Positions 25,664 to 33,856 are shown, numbered from the stretch's first letter. The stretch is DNA of 64,000 bases from an uncultured Candidatus Melainabacteria bacterium (GCA_934717855.1 CAKUZI010000006.1:1-64000), one strand, 5' to 3'. Made by a program: numbers and translations. The notes: generated from the letters alone by a model not told the origin.

Positions 25664-26293
25664 ATGAGTTCAAAAGATTGTAATAAAAATAAGTGTTGTT
25701 GGGGTGGACGTCGAGATTTTGCAGGAAGAAAGAAATCTTGTCGAAAAAAAGTCCCATTCAACAGAAGAATTAATGAAGATGTTTTGAATATTTTGAGAGA
25801 ATATGCTCAAAATCATAATATGACACAAACAGAAGCATTGGAAAGCGCGATATTATTGCAATCTAATGTCGAAAAATTAAAAGGAGATAAAATTATGAAA
25901 ATTGTAATTCCGTCGGCTGATGGTAGATTGTGTGGACATTTTGGGCATTGTGAATATTTTACATTTGTAGATGTTGAACCGGAAAACAAGGAAATATTAA
26001 GCATTGAAAACAAAGTGCCTGAAGATGGAATTTCTTGCCAAAGTGCAAGTTGGATTGCTTCACAGGGCGCAAATGTTATTTTGGCGGGTGGTATGGGTGG
26101 CCGTCCAATGGCTATTTTTGCTCAAAATGGAGTAAAAGTAGTTGCCGGTTGTCCTGAATTGGAAGTGAAAGAAATTGTTGAGCAATTCATGAATGGGACT
26201 TTAGCAACCGGAGAAAACAGCTGTGGTGGGGAGCATCACCATTGTCATGGTCATAGTCACGGTGAACATCACCATTGTCATCACCACGAATAA
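25664..26293 (+). CDS. NifX/NifB-type (dinitrogenase cofactor) domain protein with N-terminal RHH-like region and His tail
   Basis: 209 residues in three parts. Residues 1-77 are Cys/Lys/Arg-rich followed by a ribbon-helix-helix-like stretch (PFNRRINEDVLNILREYA). Residues 78-190 form a dinitrogenase iron-molybdenum cofactor biosynthesis domain (MKIVIPSADGRLCGHFGHC...GGMGGRPMAIF). A His-rich metal-binding tail follows. Stand-alone proteins of this domain are common in anaerobes without nitrogenase and are thought to handle Fe-S or metal clusters. The ATG at 25664 follows TTGAGG. A strong internal AAGGAG plus ATG precedes the NifX domain exactly. Confidence 0.85.
   Translation: MSSKDCNKNKCCWGGRRDFAGRKKSCRKKVPFNRRINEDVLNILREYAQNHNMTQTEALESAILLQSNVEKLKGDKIMKIVIPSADGRLCGHFGHCEYFTFVDVEPENKEILSIENKVPEDGISCQSASWIASQGANVILAGGMGGRPMAIFAQNGVKVVAGCPELEVKEIVEQFMNGTLATGENSCGGEHHHCHGHSHGEHHHCHHHE
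25881..25897 (+). promoter_or_regulatory. Internal ribosome binding site and ATG inside the NifX-like gene
   Basis: AAGGAG (25881-25886) is 8 nt before an in-frame ATG (25895) that coincides with the first residue of the NifX domain, allowing a 132-aa shorter product. Confidence 0.6.
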
Positions 26294-26400
26294 TGTTATT
26301 TAAGTACAATTTTTCCATTTGTCAGTCGTGTTCTATATTTAACACGGCTGATTTTTTATAAGGCAAGGTGCAAAATCCGCAAAAGTTTAATATTATTTCC

Positions 26401-26500
26401 AATGTAAAGAAATGTAAAGATAAATTTAAAAATAGCTCAAACCCTGTCATAATGCCTCTATGCTATGCTATGCTATGCTGGGCGGGGCGGTATAGCAATA
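26401..26500 (+). promoter_or_regulatory. CTATG-repeat promoter/leader element, copy 3
   Basis: Two AATGTAAA words in 10-nt phase, TTTAAAAATAGCTCAAACCC, CATAAT, four CTATG units (26458-26477), CTGGGCGGGGC and then TATAGCA. It precedes the 154-aa gene. Confidence 0.8.
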
Positions 26501-26564
26501 AATTTTGCGAAATATCGTTTTAATATATGTGCAACATAGTTATTAAGAGAAAAGGAGATTTTTT

Positions 26565-27029
26565 ATGACAGATGAAATTCAAATGATTGGAAATGTTCAG
26601 TTTTACAAAAGCGATATTTCAAAGACATCAGTAAGTACTAATGCCTCTGGGACAAAAATTAATACTGTTTTTATGAAAGATGGGACAAAAATTGAATTTT
26701 CGGATCAACAGATTACAGATCCTAAAAAGATGCCAAGCGTAATGATGGGACGAGATGGTGCAGTTAATAATGCTCCGAATGGTATTAAATTCTCTAATTT
26801 TGGATCTGGAAAAGTAAGCGGAACTCCAAATAAAGATTACTATTATTTTGAAAATTCTGGGTTGGCTGTTAACGTAGCTGATGGAGATAATGCCGATACA
26901 ATGAAAGTAGTTCATCGTAGAGGTGAAAATACTCCTTTAATTTTTAAAGATTCAGGTGATAAACAGATAAATGTAGATACAAGTAATGGCGTGTTTAATA
27001 TGAACGAAGGTCTATGGCTAAGAGGTTAA
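26565..27029 (+). CDS. Uncharacterised 154-aa protein, paralogue of the 13227 gene
   Basis: No signal peptide or TM segment. It has short repeated beta-strand patterns with G/D/N turns, similar in order to the 174-aa protein at 13227-13751 (GTKIEFSD; FSNFGSGKVSGT; ADGDNADTMKVV). AAAAGGAGA lies about 8 nt before the ATG. Transcription is probably from the CTATG element. Function unknown; a small beta-helix or carbohydrate-contacting fold is possible. Confidence 0.7.
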   Translation: MTDEIQMIGNVQFYKSDISKTSVSTNASGTKINTVFMKDGTKIEFSDQQITDPKKMPSVMMGRDGAVNNAPNGIKFSNFGSGKVSGTPNKDYYYFENSGLAVNVADGDNADTMKVVHRRGENTPLIFKDSGDKQINVDTSNGVFNMNEGLWLRG

Positions 27030-27079
27030 TAATTAGATAGATGTCAATGAATATACGCCAAACTTTGTAAATAATTGAA

Positions 27080-27108
27080 AGCAGAAGAAACTTACAATTT
27101 CTTCTGCT
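27080..27108. terminator. Inverted repeat downstream of the 154-aa gene
   Basis: An 11-bp perfect stem (27080-27090 with 27098-27108) lacks a strong T-run. It is a likely weak terminator or mRNA end-stabilising hairpin. Confidence 0.5.
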
Positions 27109-27129
27109 CAATTATAATAAAGTAACTTA

Positions 27130-27238
27130 AGTAAGAGTACCCAACAGACGTAATTACAAGAGGCGAGAGACCTCCGCCCTTAAGTCATTAAAAAAGCTCA
27201 TCTAACGATGAGCTTTAAAAAACTGGGGTGGAATGACT
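27130..27238 (-). repeat. Partial duplicate of the tRNA-Gln 3' end, terminator and flank
   Basis: About 110 bp repeat the segment 27301-27412 with a few substitutions, including the tRNA-Gln acceptor 3' strand (27224-27230), the terminator hairpin and a GAGGCGAGAGACCTC hairpin. The homology to the tRNA stops at GAGTC, inside the T-loop. Confidence 0.85.
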
Positions 27239-27247
27239 CCCATTAGC

Positions 27248-27268
27248 CGTAGGCGAGCAACACGAGCC
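27248..27268. repeat. Core motif of the tRNA-flank element, tRNA-Gln locus
   Basis: CGTAGGCGAGCAACACGAGC starts 8 nt after the truncated tRNA GACTC. The same motif with two transitions is at 50884, with identical spacing. Confidence 0.75.
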
Positions 27269-27365
27269 CAACGGATAATGATATCCGTAGGATTGAACCT
27301 AGTAAGAGCGCCTCAACAGGCGTGATTACAAGAGGCGAGAGACCTCCACCCTTAAGACATTAAAA

Positions 27366-27391
27366 AAGCTCATCTAACGATGAGCTTTTAA
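27366..27391 (-). terminator. Terminator of tRNA-Gln
   Basis: AAAGCTCATC and GATGAGCTTT arms are followed by a T-run on the - strand. A second copy lies in the duplicated segment at about 27192-27218. Confidence 0.8.
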
Positions 27392-27395
27392 AAAA

Positions 27396-27468
<73 letters not shown>

Positions 27469-27519
27469 ATATCGGGTACTTCTTAATTATATATGGTAAA
27501 ATTTTATTGTCAATAACAG

Positions 27520-27738
27520 CTACTCAATTTCTTTGAAAAAATCTGTGATTTCCACTCGTAAAATTTTAGATAATTTAAAAATTACAAGAGCGCTGGGGAT
27601 AATAACTCCTCGTTCCATTTTTCCGACATAGTTCACACTCATGTCGAGTAATTCTGCGAGTTTGTCTTGAGTGTAATGTCTTCTCAGACGTTCTGCTCGA
27701 ATGTTAGAACCTAATATGTAAGCGAAATCGTTTTCCAT
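27520..27738 (-). CDS. Small Xre-family regulator, 72 aa
   Basis: A single Cro/CI-type HTH domain (about residues 10-65: LRRHYTQDKLAELLDMSVNYVGKMERG, shown here in part; a PSALVIFKLSKIL helix follows). It is divergent from a pilin-like gene across a 109-bp AT-rich gap that contains imperfect ATTATTATAAT repeats. The same arrangement recurs at 54074/54360. TATAAA lies 8 nt before the ATG and there is no Shine-Dalgarno, so the leader is very short or absent. Confidence 0.85.
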   Translation of the reverse strand: MENDFAYILGSNIRAERLRRHYTQDKLAELLDMSVNYVGKMERGVIIPSALVIFKLSKILRVEITDFFKEIE

Positions 27739-27847
27739 ATAACAATTTTATATTATTGACATTAGTCTTCAAAGATATTATTATAATTATAATGATTATT
27801 ATAGTAAATAATTAACATATTATTATGTGTTTGTAAGAAAGGATGTT

Positions 27848-28486
27848 ATGAAACGAGCTTTTACTCTTGCGGAAGTTTTGATTACTTTAGGAATAATTGG
27901 GGTTGTTGCTGCATTGACTATTCCTGCGCTTATTCAAAATTATAAAAACCATGAGACAGAGGCAAGGCTTGCAAAGTTTTATTCAGTCGTAAATCAGGCT
28001 ATTGCCATGGCAGAAGTCGATTATGGTGATAAAATTTATTGGGCTGAAGATGGTAATGACCCAAAAAAGAGAGATGCTTGGTTCAAAAAGTACTTTTTCC
28101 CTTATATGAAAATTGTCAAATATGAACAATTAAAAGGAGGAACAAGTGGTATTATGATTTATTATTTAGAAGATGGGAGTGCTTTTACGAGTGTAAATGG
28201 CGGAAATATCAACAGAGATTGGTTATATTATCCCCATGGACAAGAAAAATGCCCAAATCATGATTCTTCAACAGGAATTTGTCGTTTTTGGTTTTTCTTT
28301 TCGCCGAACAGAGACGGTTCATATGGTTCATATAAAAACAAAGGGCTTGAACCATGGCGTTCAGGCACGAATTCTGCTGAATATCTTGAAAGTTGCAAAA
28401 ATAGTCAATTCCGATATGGTTGCACTGCATTGATTTATGTGAATGGATGGAAAATCCCTAAGAATTATCCATATAGGGTTAAATAG
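27848..28486 (+). CDS. Prepilin-like protein (type IV pilin/pseudopilin N-terminal domain)
   Basis: 212 residues. A very short leader, MKRA, is followed by the prepilin motif FTLAEVLITLGIIG and a hydrophobic helix (to about residue 26). PilD-type peptidase would cleave before Phe. The C-terminal domain has Trp/Tyr-rich strands and ends with CTALIYVNGWKIPKNYP, shared with the genes at 52839 and 60172. AAAGGAT sits 5 nt before the ATG; the earlier GTG at 27827 lies upstream of it. It overlaps the convergent nif3-like gene by 8 bp. No assembly genes are adjacent. Confidence 0.9.
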   Translation: MKRAFTLAEVLITLGIIGVVAALTIPALIQNYKNHETEARLAKFYSVVNQAIAMAEVDYGDKIYWAEDGNDPKKRDAWFKKYFFPYMKIVKYEQLKGGTSGIMIYYLEDGSAFTSVNGGNINRDWLYYPHGQEKCPNHDSSTGICRFWFFFSPNRDGSYGSYKNKGLEPWRSGTNSAEYLESCKNSQFRYGCTALIYVNGWKIPKNYPYRVK

Positions 28487-29279
28487 AAATAAACGGAGTT
28501 GTTTCTTTTGCATAAACAAATTCGACTTTGTCACCTATAATTTGTTCAAAAACTGGTAAGGCAAGGATTTCGCTCTCAAAATGTCCGATATCAAATACAA
28601 CAATCGGGCTATCCAGTGCTGTGTGGAATTTTAAATCGCCTGTAACAAGAGCATCTGCTCCGTTTTCAAATGCCTCTTGAATAAATTCGGTTCCACTTCC
28701 TGCACAAAAAGCAATTCGTTTAAGTTGGGTAACACCTTTGTTATTAACGTATCTTAAATGTGGTGAAATTGTTTTAAGGCGTTCAACAAAGTCTTGAAGA
28801 GAGGTTTCGTAATTTATGTAACGAGTGAACCCCTCTCCTGAATTTCTAAGCTCACTGCATTCGCTAAGAAATTCTATCCTCTCCCCGTCGGGGCGAGGAA
28901 ACAATTTACGAATCAAAGTATCGGTTGTTCCGCCCTGTGCACGATCAAGATTTGTGTGGGCACAGTAGATGTCGAGAGACTTGTACCCCTCACCCGCATT
29001 TGTAACACTCGCTCTAGCTCGTGAACAACTGCGACCTCTCCCCGCTGGGGCGAGGTGATAGTTTAATGGCACTGTAAACAATGGGTGGTGCGAAATTATC
29101 ATGTCGCAATTTTGCTCTCTTGCTTGTCTTACAATATCGTCTGTCACAGTCAAGCAAAGCATGATTTTTTTTATGTCTTGATTTTGGCTTTCTACAAGCC
29201 AACCTGAACAATCCCACTTTTCTTGCGTTTCAAGTGGTGCAAATTGTTCTATTCGTGTTATAATTTTGTATTTGTTCAT
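28479..29279 (-). CDS. Nif3/YbgI-family protein with two repeat-derived insertions
   Basis: 266 residues. Family features: GWLVE strand, the metal-binding ISHHPLF motif (about 62-68), CAHTNLDRAQGG (about 106-117) and a C-terminal DIGHFESE metal ligand block. The family binds two metal ions; proposed roles include GTP cyclohydrolase-like or tRNA-linked functions. Residues about 75-99 and 127-150 do not belong to the fold and are encoded by two palindromic repeat copies (28985-29056, 28830-28898), both in frame. The start at 29279 is chosen because GAGGGG from a third repeat copy precedes it; the frame runs on upstream through that repeat. Confidence 0.85.
   Translation of the reverse strand: MNKYKIITRIEQFAPLETQEKWDCSGWLVESQNQDIKKIMLCLTVTDDIVRQAREQNCDMIISHHPLFTVPLNYHLAPAGRGRSCSRARASVTNAGEGYKSLDIYCAHTNLDRAQGGTTDTLIRKLFPRPDGERIEFLSECSELRNSGEGFTRYINYETSLQDFVERLKTISPHLRYVNNKGVTQLKRIAFCAGSGTEFIQEAFENGADALVTGDLKFHTALDSPIVVFDIGHFESEILALPVFEQIIGDKVEFVYAKETTPFISI
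28830..28898. repeat. Palindromic repeat B, copy inside the nif3-like gene (1)
   Basis: CCCCTCTCC, then AATTTCTAAGC...GCTAAGAAATT inverted arms, then CCTCTCCCCGTCGGGGCGAGG. The interior matches the copy at 60981. It encodes about 23 extra residues in frame. Confidence 0.85.
28985..29056. repeat. Palindromic repeat B, copy inside the nif3-like gene (2)
   Basis: CCCCTCACCCGCATTTGTAA, a core with ACTCGCTCTAGCTCGTGAAC, then CCTCTCCCCGCTGGGGCGAGG. 72 bp is exactly 24 codons. The core resembles the motif at the duplicated tRNA flanks. Confidence 0.85.
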
Positions 29280-29281
29280 TT

Positions 29282-29424
29282 TGAACCCCTCACCCGTCAC
29301 TCCGTGACACCCTGCTTGGTTGTTCGCGTTTAACGGGTCTACGGAATGCTCCGCCGGCTTCACGCCACCGTGTGCTTCCTTCGCCCTCAGCTCACAATCC
29401 GCTCTCCCCATAGGGACGAGGTTA
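29282..29424. repeat. Palindromic repeat B, composite copy between coaBC and the nif3-like gene
   Basis: It begins CCCCTCACCCGTCACTCCGT and ends CTCTCCCCATAGGGACGAGG, with a longer unrelated GC-rich centre. It supplies the Shine-Dalgarno (GAGGGG on the - strand) of the nif3-like gene. Confidence 0.75.
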
Positions 29425-29426
29425 TT

Positions 29427-30617
29427 TTAAATATTTATATAATTAAATATTTCTTTTGCAATTGTTTTTTTGTCCGCTTTTTCAAGTTTTTTCATTCCAC
29501 CATTTTTGTCCAAAATTGTAACTTCATTAAAATCACTCGAAAATCCTATATCTTTTCTTGAAATATCATTTGCAATCAAGTAATCACAACCTTTTTTGGC
29601 AATTTTTTCTTTTGCATTTGCAATCAAGTTTTCTGATTCGGCACAAAATCCAATAATCAGTGGTAACTCTTCATCCGTATTTGCAATCTTGTTTTGTTTT
29701 TTTAAGCACAATTCTTTCAAAATGTCAGGATTTTTGACAAGTGTTAAGGTGATTTCATCATCTGCAGTCTTTTTCATCTTTTGAGAAGCTCGCTCTTTCA
29801 CTCTGTAATCTGCAACAGCCGCCGCCATAATTATACAATCAGCATTGTTAAATTCAGCCTCAACTGCGTTTTTCATTTCTTGGGCAGATTTAACTTTTAC
29901 AATATTATATTTGCGCTCAACATTGCAGGTTGTAATCAAAGTTACATCCGCGCCGAGATTTTTCGCTACATCTGCAAGAGCCAACCCCATTTTGCCTGAT
30001 GAATAATTTGAAATGTATCTTACGGGGTCAATTTCTTCAATTGTACCACCGGAAGTTATTACAAATTTTTTACCATTTAATCTTTTAGCGTTCAATATTT
30101 CAACTGTTTTGTCAAAAATTTTGTCTAATGAACAAAGTCGTCCTTTACCCTCGTAACCACAAGCCAAGTAACCACTTTCTGGTTCTAAAATTTCAACATT
30201 TAGCTTGCTCAAATTTTGTTGAATAATTGGGTTTTCCCACATATTGCAATTCATTGCCGGAGCGATAATCATAGGTTTTGTGAAAGCACAGGCGATTGAT
30301 GTCAAAAGATTGTCGCAAACGCCCGTTGCAATTTTTGAGATAGTGTTTGCTGTTGCAGGGGCAATAACCATAATATCTGCTTTATCAGCATAAGAAATGT
30401 GCTCCGGATTGAATTTTTCAACATTAAATTCTTCAACCGCGACAGGGTTTTTGCTTAAATTTTCAAGCGTCAATTTTGTCACAAAATTCAATGCATTCGG
30501 AGTACAAACAACCAGAACTTCCGCATTTGCACGTTTGTACATCCTTATAAGTTCGCAAATCTTATATGCTGCAATTCCGCCTGAAATCCCGATGAGAACA
30601 GTCTTTCCGCTAAGCAT
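29427..30617 (-). CDS. coaBC: Bifunctional phosphopantothenoylcysteine decarboxylase/ligase
   Basis: Two consecutive steps of CoA synthesis. 396 residues: the N-terminal flavoprotein CoaC domain (ISGGIAAYK, the PAMNCNMW substrate clamp near 105-115) and the C-terminal CoaB ligase domain (VITSGGTIEEIDPVRYISN near 180-198, then the MAAAVADYRV and KKNPDIL-type motifs). The ATG at 30617 follows AAGGAG by 7 nt. The start overlaps the gmk stop by 8 bp, so the two are translationally coupled. The rpoZ gene often found between them is absent. Confidence 0.95.
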   Translation of the reverse strand: MLSGKTVLIGISGGIAAYKICELIRMYKRANAEVLVVCTPNALNFVTKLTLENLSKNPVAVEEFNVEKFNPEHISYADKADIMVIAPATANTISKIATGVCDNLLTSIACAFTKPMIIAPAMNCNMWENPIIQQNLSKLNVEILEPESGYLACGYEGKGRLCSLDKIFDKTVEILNAKRLNGKKFVITSGGTIEEIDPVRYISNYSSGKMGLALADVAKNLGADVTLITTCNVERKYNIVKVKSAQEMKNAVEAEFNNADCIIMAAAVADYRVKERASQKMKKTADDEITLTLVKNPDILKELCLKKQNKIANTDEELPLIIGFCAESENLIANAKEKIAKKGCDYLIANDISRKDIGFSSDFNEVTILDKNGGMKKLEKADKKTIAKEIFNYINI

Positions 30618-31173
30618 TTTTATGCTCCTTTTCGACAATTTGTTCTAACTCCGAAATGGTTCGTTTCAAATCGTCATTCACAATTTTGTAGTCAAACGCC
30701 TCTGCCCTTGCAAGCTCCTGCTTAACCTCATTCATTCGTTTTTGAATAGTTGCCTCGTCCTCTGTATGACGTCCTCTTAGACGATTTTCCAAAGCTTCTA
30801 ATGATGGCGGGCAAATAAAAATCAAAACAGCCTCAGGCATTTGTTTTTTTACCTGCAAAGCCCCTTTTGTATCTATTTCCAAAATCACATTTTTGCCTTC
30901 TTCAAGACATTGGTTTATAAATTTTTTCTTTGTTCCGTAACGATTTCCGGCAAATTCAGCCCATTCCAAAAACTTTGTTTCATCGATGCATTTTTGAAAT
31001 TCATCTTTGTTCAAGAAAAAATAATTCACGCCGTCAATTTCTCCCTCACGAGGCGCTCTTGTTGTGCAAGAAATTGACAACATAAATTCGTGGTTTTGTG
31101 CTAAAAATCCTTTTAGAACGGTGCCTTTGCCGACACCTGATGATCCTGATATTACAAATAATTTTTTGTTCAT
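30610..31173 (-). CDS. gmk: Guanylate kinase
   Basis: Converts GMP to GDP. 187 residues: P-loop SGSSGVGKGT, the GMP-binding SCTTRAPREGEIDGVNYFF block and the RLRGRHTEDEATIQKRM lid segment. A TATAAT box ends 6 nt before the ATG at 31173 with no Shine-Dalgarno, so translation is probably from a leaderless mRNA. A longer frame to 31188 would start upstream of the transcript. First gene of gmk-coaBC. Confidence 0.95.
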   Translation of the reverse strand: MNKKLFVISGSSGVGKGTVLKGFLAQNHEFMLSISCTTRAPREGEIDGVNYFFLNKDEFQKCIDETKFLEWAEFAGNRYGTKKKFINQCLEEGKNVILEIDTKGALQVKKQMPEAVLIFICPPSLEALENRLRGRHTEDEATIQKRMNEVKQELARAEAFDYKIVNDDLKRTISELEQIVEKEHKNA

Positions 31174-31209
31174 AGAAACATTATACACTGAACAAAAATT
31201 TCTGCATTA

Positions 31210-31239
31210 AAAAAGAACGGTTTTTACACCGTTCTTTTT
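31210..31239. terminator. Intrinsic terminator of the OPA transporter gene
   Basis: A 12-bp perfect stem (31210-31221 with 31228-31239) has A- and T-runs at its ends, so it could act in either direction. Confidence 0.85.
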
Positions 31240-31242
31240 ATT

Positions 31243-31293
31243 AATCCCCTCACCCGTCACTTCGTGACACCCTCTCCCCGATGGGGCGAGGGG
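31243..31293. repeat. Palindromic repeat B, short copy
   Basis: CCCCTCACCCGTCACTTCGT, then GACACCCTCTCCCCGATGGG and GCGAGGGG, without the larger inner core. It sits between the terminator and the transporter stop. Confidence 0.8.
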
Positions 31294-31304
31294 AGAGATA
31301 CGAG

Positions 31305-32723
31305 TTACGCTTTTTTAGCATCTTTTTTGTATTCATCAATTGCAAGAATTGTACAAATGATTAAACAAATTACACCTGAAGCTAACCAGAAATATATTGC
31401 GCCATCCCAGTTTTGATTACCGTTTGAACCCAATTTATCAACAAGGAAACCTGTGCCTGTTGCTGACAAAAATGCACCGATGTAACCGAAAGTTCCGGTG
31501 AAACCTGATGCTGCTGATGCAACTTTTTTTGAACTGCTTTCTACTGCACAAAGTCCGCCAATCATCATTTGAGGGCCATAAGTGAAAGCACCTAACAAGC
31601 CGATGATTACGTAGTTTAAGTTTGCAATAGTGTTGAATTTCAACGCAATAATCGCAAAAATTACACCGATTAAGTAAATCAAGTTTACAGGAGCTCTTTT
31701 ACCTTTGAACAATTTATCTGAAATCAATCCTGCGCAAACAGTTCCGCAAATACCTACCAAAGGTAATGATGCAATCATGTTTGTAGCGTCTTGAAGTTCG
31801 ATGTTTTTAGCGTTTTTCAAGTACATAATCATCCAGTCCTCTGCACCAAATCTGATGATGTAAACGAAAACGTACGCAATCGCAAGCAACCAAAGAGTTT
31901 TATTGCATAATACATATTTTTTGAAGATTTGAACGTAAGACATATCGTCTTCTTCTTTTTGTTCAGCTTCTGATTTTTCTTTAACAGGTTCATCTCTATA
32001 AACCTCAACGTCAGGTAATCCAAGAGATTGCGGTCTGTCTCTAAGTCTTTCAAATAACCACAAAGCAGTGATTACGGCCAAAGTCCCCGGGACTAAAAAT
32101 GCTGCTCTCCAACCAAAATGAGCTGCGATATGACCTGCTAAAATGAAACTTAAGAAAGTTCCTGTTTGGTGTGAACAAGACCACAATGACCATTTTGTGC
32201 CACGTTCAGAGTTTGAGTACCAGTAAGTCAAACTTTTCGCAACTGCCGGAAAACCAGCTGATTGGAACCAACCGCTAACGCCCCATAAAAATGCCAAAAC
32301 CCACAACAAAACCATTGCGGTCATTTTAGGGTCAAGCCCAAGCATATTAACAAAATTTGGAGCAAGTGCGAACAAAATGTTTGCAAGAGCTGTCATTAAC
32401 AATGCTGTCGGGAAGAATTTTCTAACGTCAGATCCGTCAGCCAAAACGCCGTTTACAAATTTACCGATACCATAAGTCAAGTAAAGTGAACTTCCCAAAA
32501 GCCCTAATTCTGTCGCTGAATAGCCGAATTCGTCCATAATTCCGGGAAGTGCTACGGCGATATTTTTCTTACACAAATAAAAAATTGTGTAACCGATAAA
32601 ACAAGCGTAAAATATTCTCAATCGCCAATGAGAATACATGCTTTTAACTTTTTCCGGATCTTGAATAGGCTCTTTCACCGGAGGTTCTTTAAAAAATTGA
32701 GCAAAATTTCCTAACATGTTCAT
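31305..32723 (-). CDS. MFS transporter, organophosphate:phosphate antiporter (UhpT/GlpT/UhpC) type
   Basis: 472 residues with about 12 TM segments. The first half has RIFYACFIGYTIFYLCKKNIAVALPGI (the YxxxYxxRK-like start of OPA carriers, quoted in part) and GKFVNGVLADGSD; a SQTGTF-like motif appears as SHQTGTF and the central loop is charged (about 225-250). It would exchange glycerol-3-phosphate or hexose-6-phosphate for phosphate, or act as a sensor like UhpC; substrate not determined. AGGAAA is close to the first ATG and better spaced for the third codon (32717). It lies 15 nt after the dnaQ-like gene in the same direction. Confidence 0.85.
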   Translation of the reverse strand: MNMLGNFAQFFKEPPVKEPIQDPEKVKSMYSHWRLRIFYACFIGYTIFYLCKKNIAVALPGIMDEFGYSATELGLLGSSLYLTYGIGKFVNGVLADGSDVRKFFPTALLMTALANILFALAPNFVNMLGLDPKMTAMVLLWVLAFLWGVSGWFQSAGFPAVAKSLTYWYSNSERGTKWSLWSCSHQTGTFLSFILAGHIAAHFGWRAAFLVPGTLAVITALWLFERLRDRPQSLGLPDVEVYRDEPVKEKSEAEQKEEDDMSYVQIFKKYVLCNKTLWLLAIAYVFVYIIRFGAEDWMIMYLKNAKNIELQDATNMIASLPLVGICGTVCAGLISDKLFKGKRAPVNLIYLIGVIFAIIALKFNTIANLNYVIIGLLGAFTYGPQMMIGGLCAVESSSKKVASAASGFTGTFGYIGAFLSATGTGFLVDKLGSNGNQNWDGAIYFWLASGVICLIICTILAIDEYKKDAKKA

Positions 32724-32738
32724 TTTCCTATTTTTCTA

Positions 32739-33656
32739 CTATTTTCCTGCTTTTATAACTTGTACATTTCTTGTTTCGTTTATTTCGTGACGAGCATCTT
32801 TGATAAGTTCTCTTTTGTCTTCATCCAGTCTGCAACCGCCAACTAATCTGTCAATAAATCCTGTGTTAAGTTTTACGGCTTTGTCAAAAGCACCGACTTC
32901 TTCCAAAACGTCTTTGATTTGGTGTAAATCGTAACCAAAAGACTGCTTAGAGTTGTAAACAAGAGTTTCGCCTGTTTGTGAAATTATAGGTTCTCCACCT
33001 TGTTCAAAGTACAACTTAAACACAGATTTCAAATCCTGTAATTCTGACTGCAAAGTCGTTACAGTCTGTTGAATTCTCAAAAATCTTTCAAACAAATATT
33101 CCACGTTATCCAACTGTTTAACTTCCCAATCGTATTTTTGGAAATACAATTTTTTTAATTTTGGGTAAGCAAGAGCCAATCCCATTGTATCTGCCATTGC
33201 ACGGTGGTGATTTTTAAGTTCAACGTGAAATTTTTCGGTTAATGCGTCTAACCCATGTGAAAACAAGTCCGGATAAACTTCTTTAAACATTTGTTGAGAA
33301 TCAATTCTCGGGTTATTCAATTCTTTTCCTGTTGTACGCAAGCTTGCTTCATTTAAAAATGAATAATCGAAAATACAATTATGTGCAACAATTGGATAAT
33401 CCCCGATAAATTCCAAAATTTTTGGCATTGCTTCCGCTTCAGTCGGAGCGTCTGCAACCATATCAGGAGTAATTCCGTGGATTGCAATACTTGATTTCCT
33501 AATATGTTGTTCAGGATTGATTAAAGTTTGAAACTCATCCTTAATTTTGCCGTTTTCCAACCTTACTGCGGCAAATTCAACCATTCTTTCTTTGGTATAA
33601 TCTAAACCTGTTGTTTCTGTGTCTAAAACAATTTCAATTACTTTTTTTCTAGCCAT
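32739..33656 (-). CDS. DnaQ-like 3'-5' exonuclease (DEDDh)
   Basis: 305 residues. The N-terminal exonuclease domain (about 5-170) has Exo I IVLDTETTGLD, Exo II AHNCIFDYSFL and Exo III HRAMADTMGLA, with the catalytic D-E, D and H-D residues present. The C-terminal part is helical with no known domain. It may be the Pol III epsilon proofreader or a related repair exonuclease. AGGAAA precedes the ATG. It probably cotranscribes with the downstream transporter. Confidence 0.88.
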   Translation of the reverse strand: MARKKVIEIVLDTETTGLDYTKERMVEFAAVRLENGKIKDEFQTLINPEQHIRKSSIAIHGITPDMVADAPTEAEAMPKILEFIGDYPIVAHNCIFDYSFLNEASLRTTGKELNNPRIDSQQMFKEVYPDLFSHGLDALTEKFHVELKNHHRAMADTMGLALAYPKLKKLYFQKYDWEVKQLDNVEYLFERFLRIQQTVTTLQSELQDLKSVFKLYFEQGGEPIISQTGETLVYNSKQSFGYDLHQIKDVLEEVGAFDKAVKLNTGFIDRLVGGCRLDEDKRELIKDARHEINETRNVQVIKAGK

Positions 33657-33718
33657 TTTCCTATCCCTATAGAGTTCTGTATAGATGATAGCACAAAAAT
33701 AAATTATGTGGTAGGATT

Positions 33719-33838
33719 AAGACGTTAAGTCATTAAGACGATAAGTACTTTACATAAAATTATTTTGAAATAATTTTATTATGATTACTTATTGATATGA
33801 ACTTAACGTCTTAACGTCCTAGCGACTTAATGACCTTA
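33719..33838. repeat. Inverted-repeat element C-like, left of trxA
   Basis: AAGACGTTAAGT (33719-33730) pairs with ACTTAACGTCTT (33801-33812), around an inner AAAATTATTT/AAATAATTTT hairpin. Its right arm is an inverted copy of the sequence just after trxA. Confidence 0.75.
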
Positions 33839-33856
33839 CAAAGAAGGAGATCAACC

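Noticed and set aside
27213..27240. Second tRNA-Gln gene
   Set aside because: Only the 3' acceptor and part of the T-arm are present; no anticodon arm, so it is a duplicated fragment.
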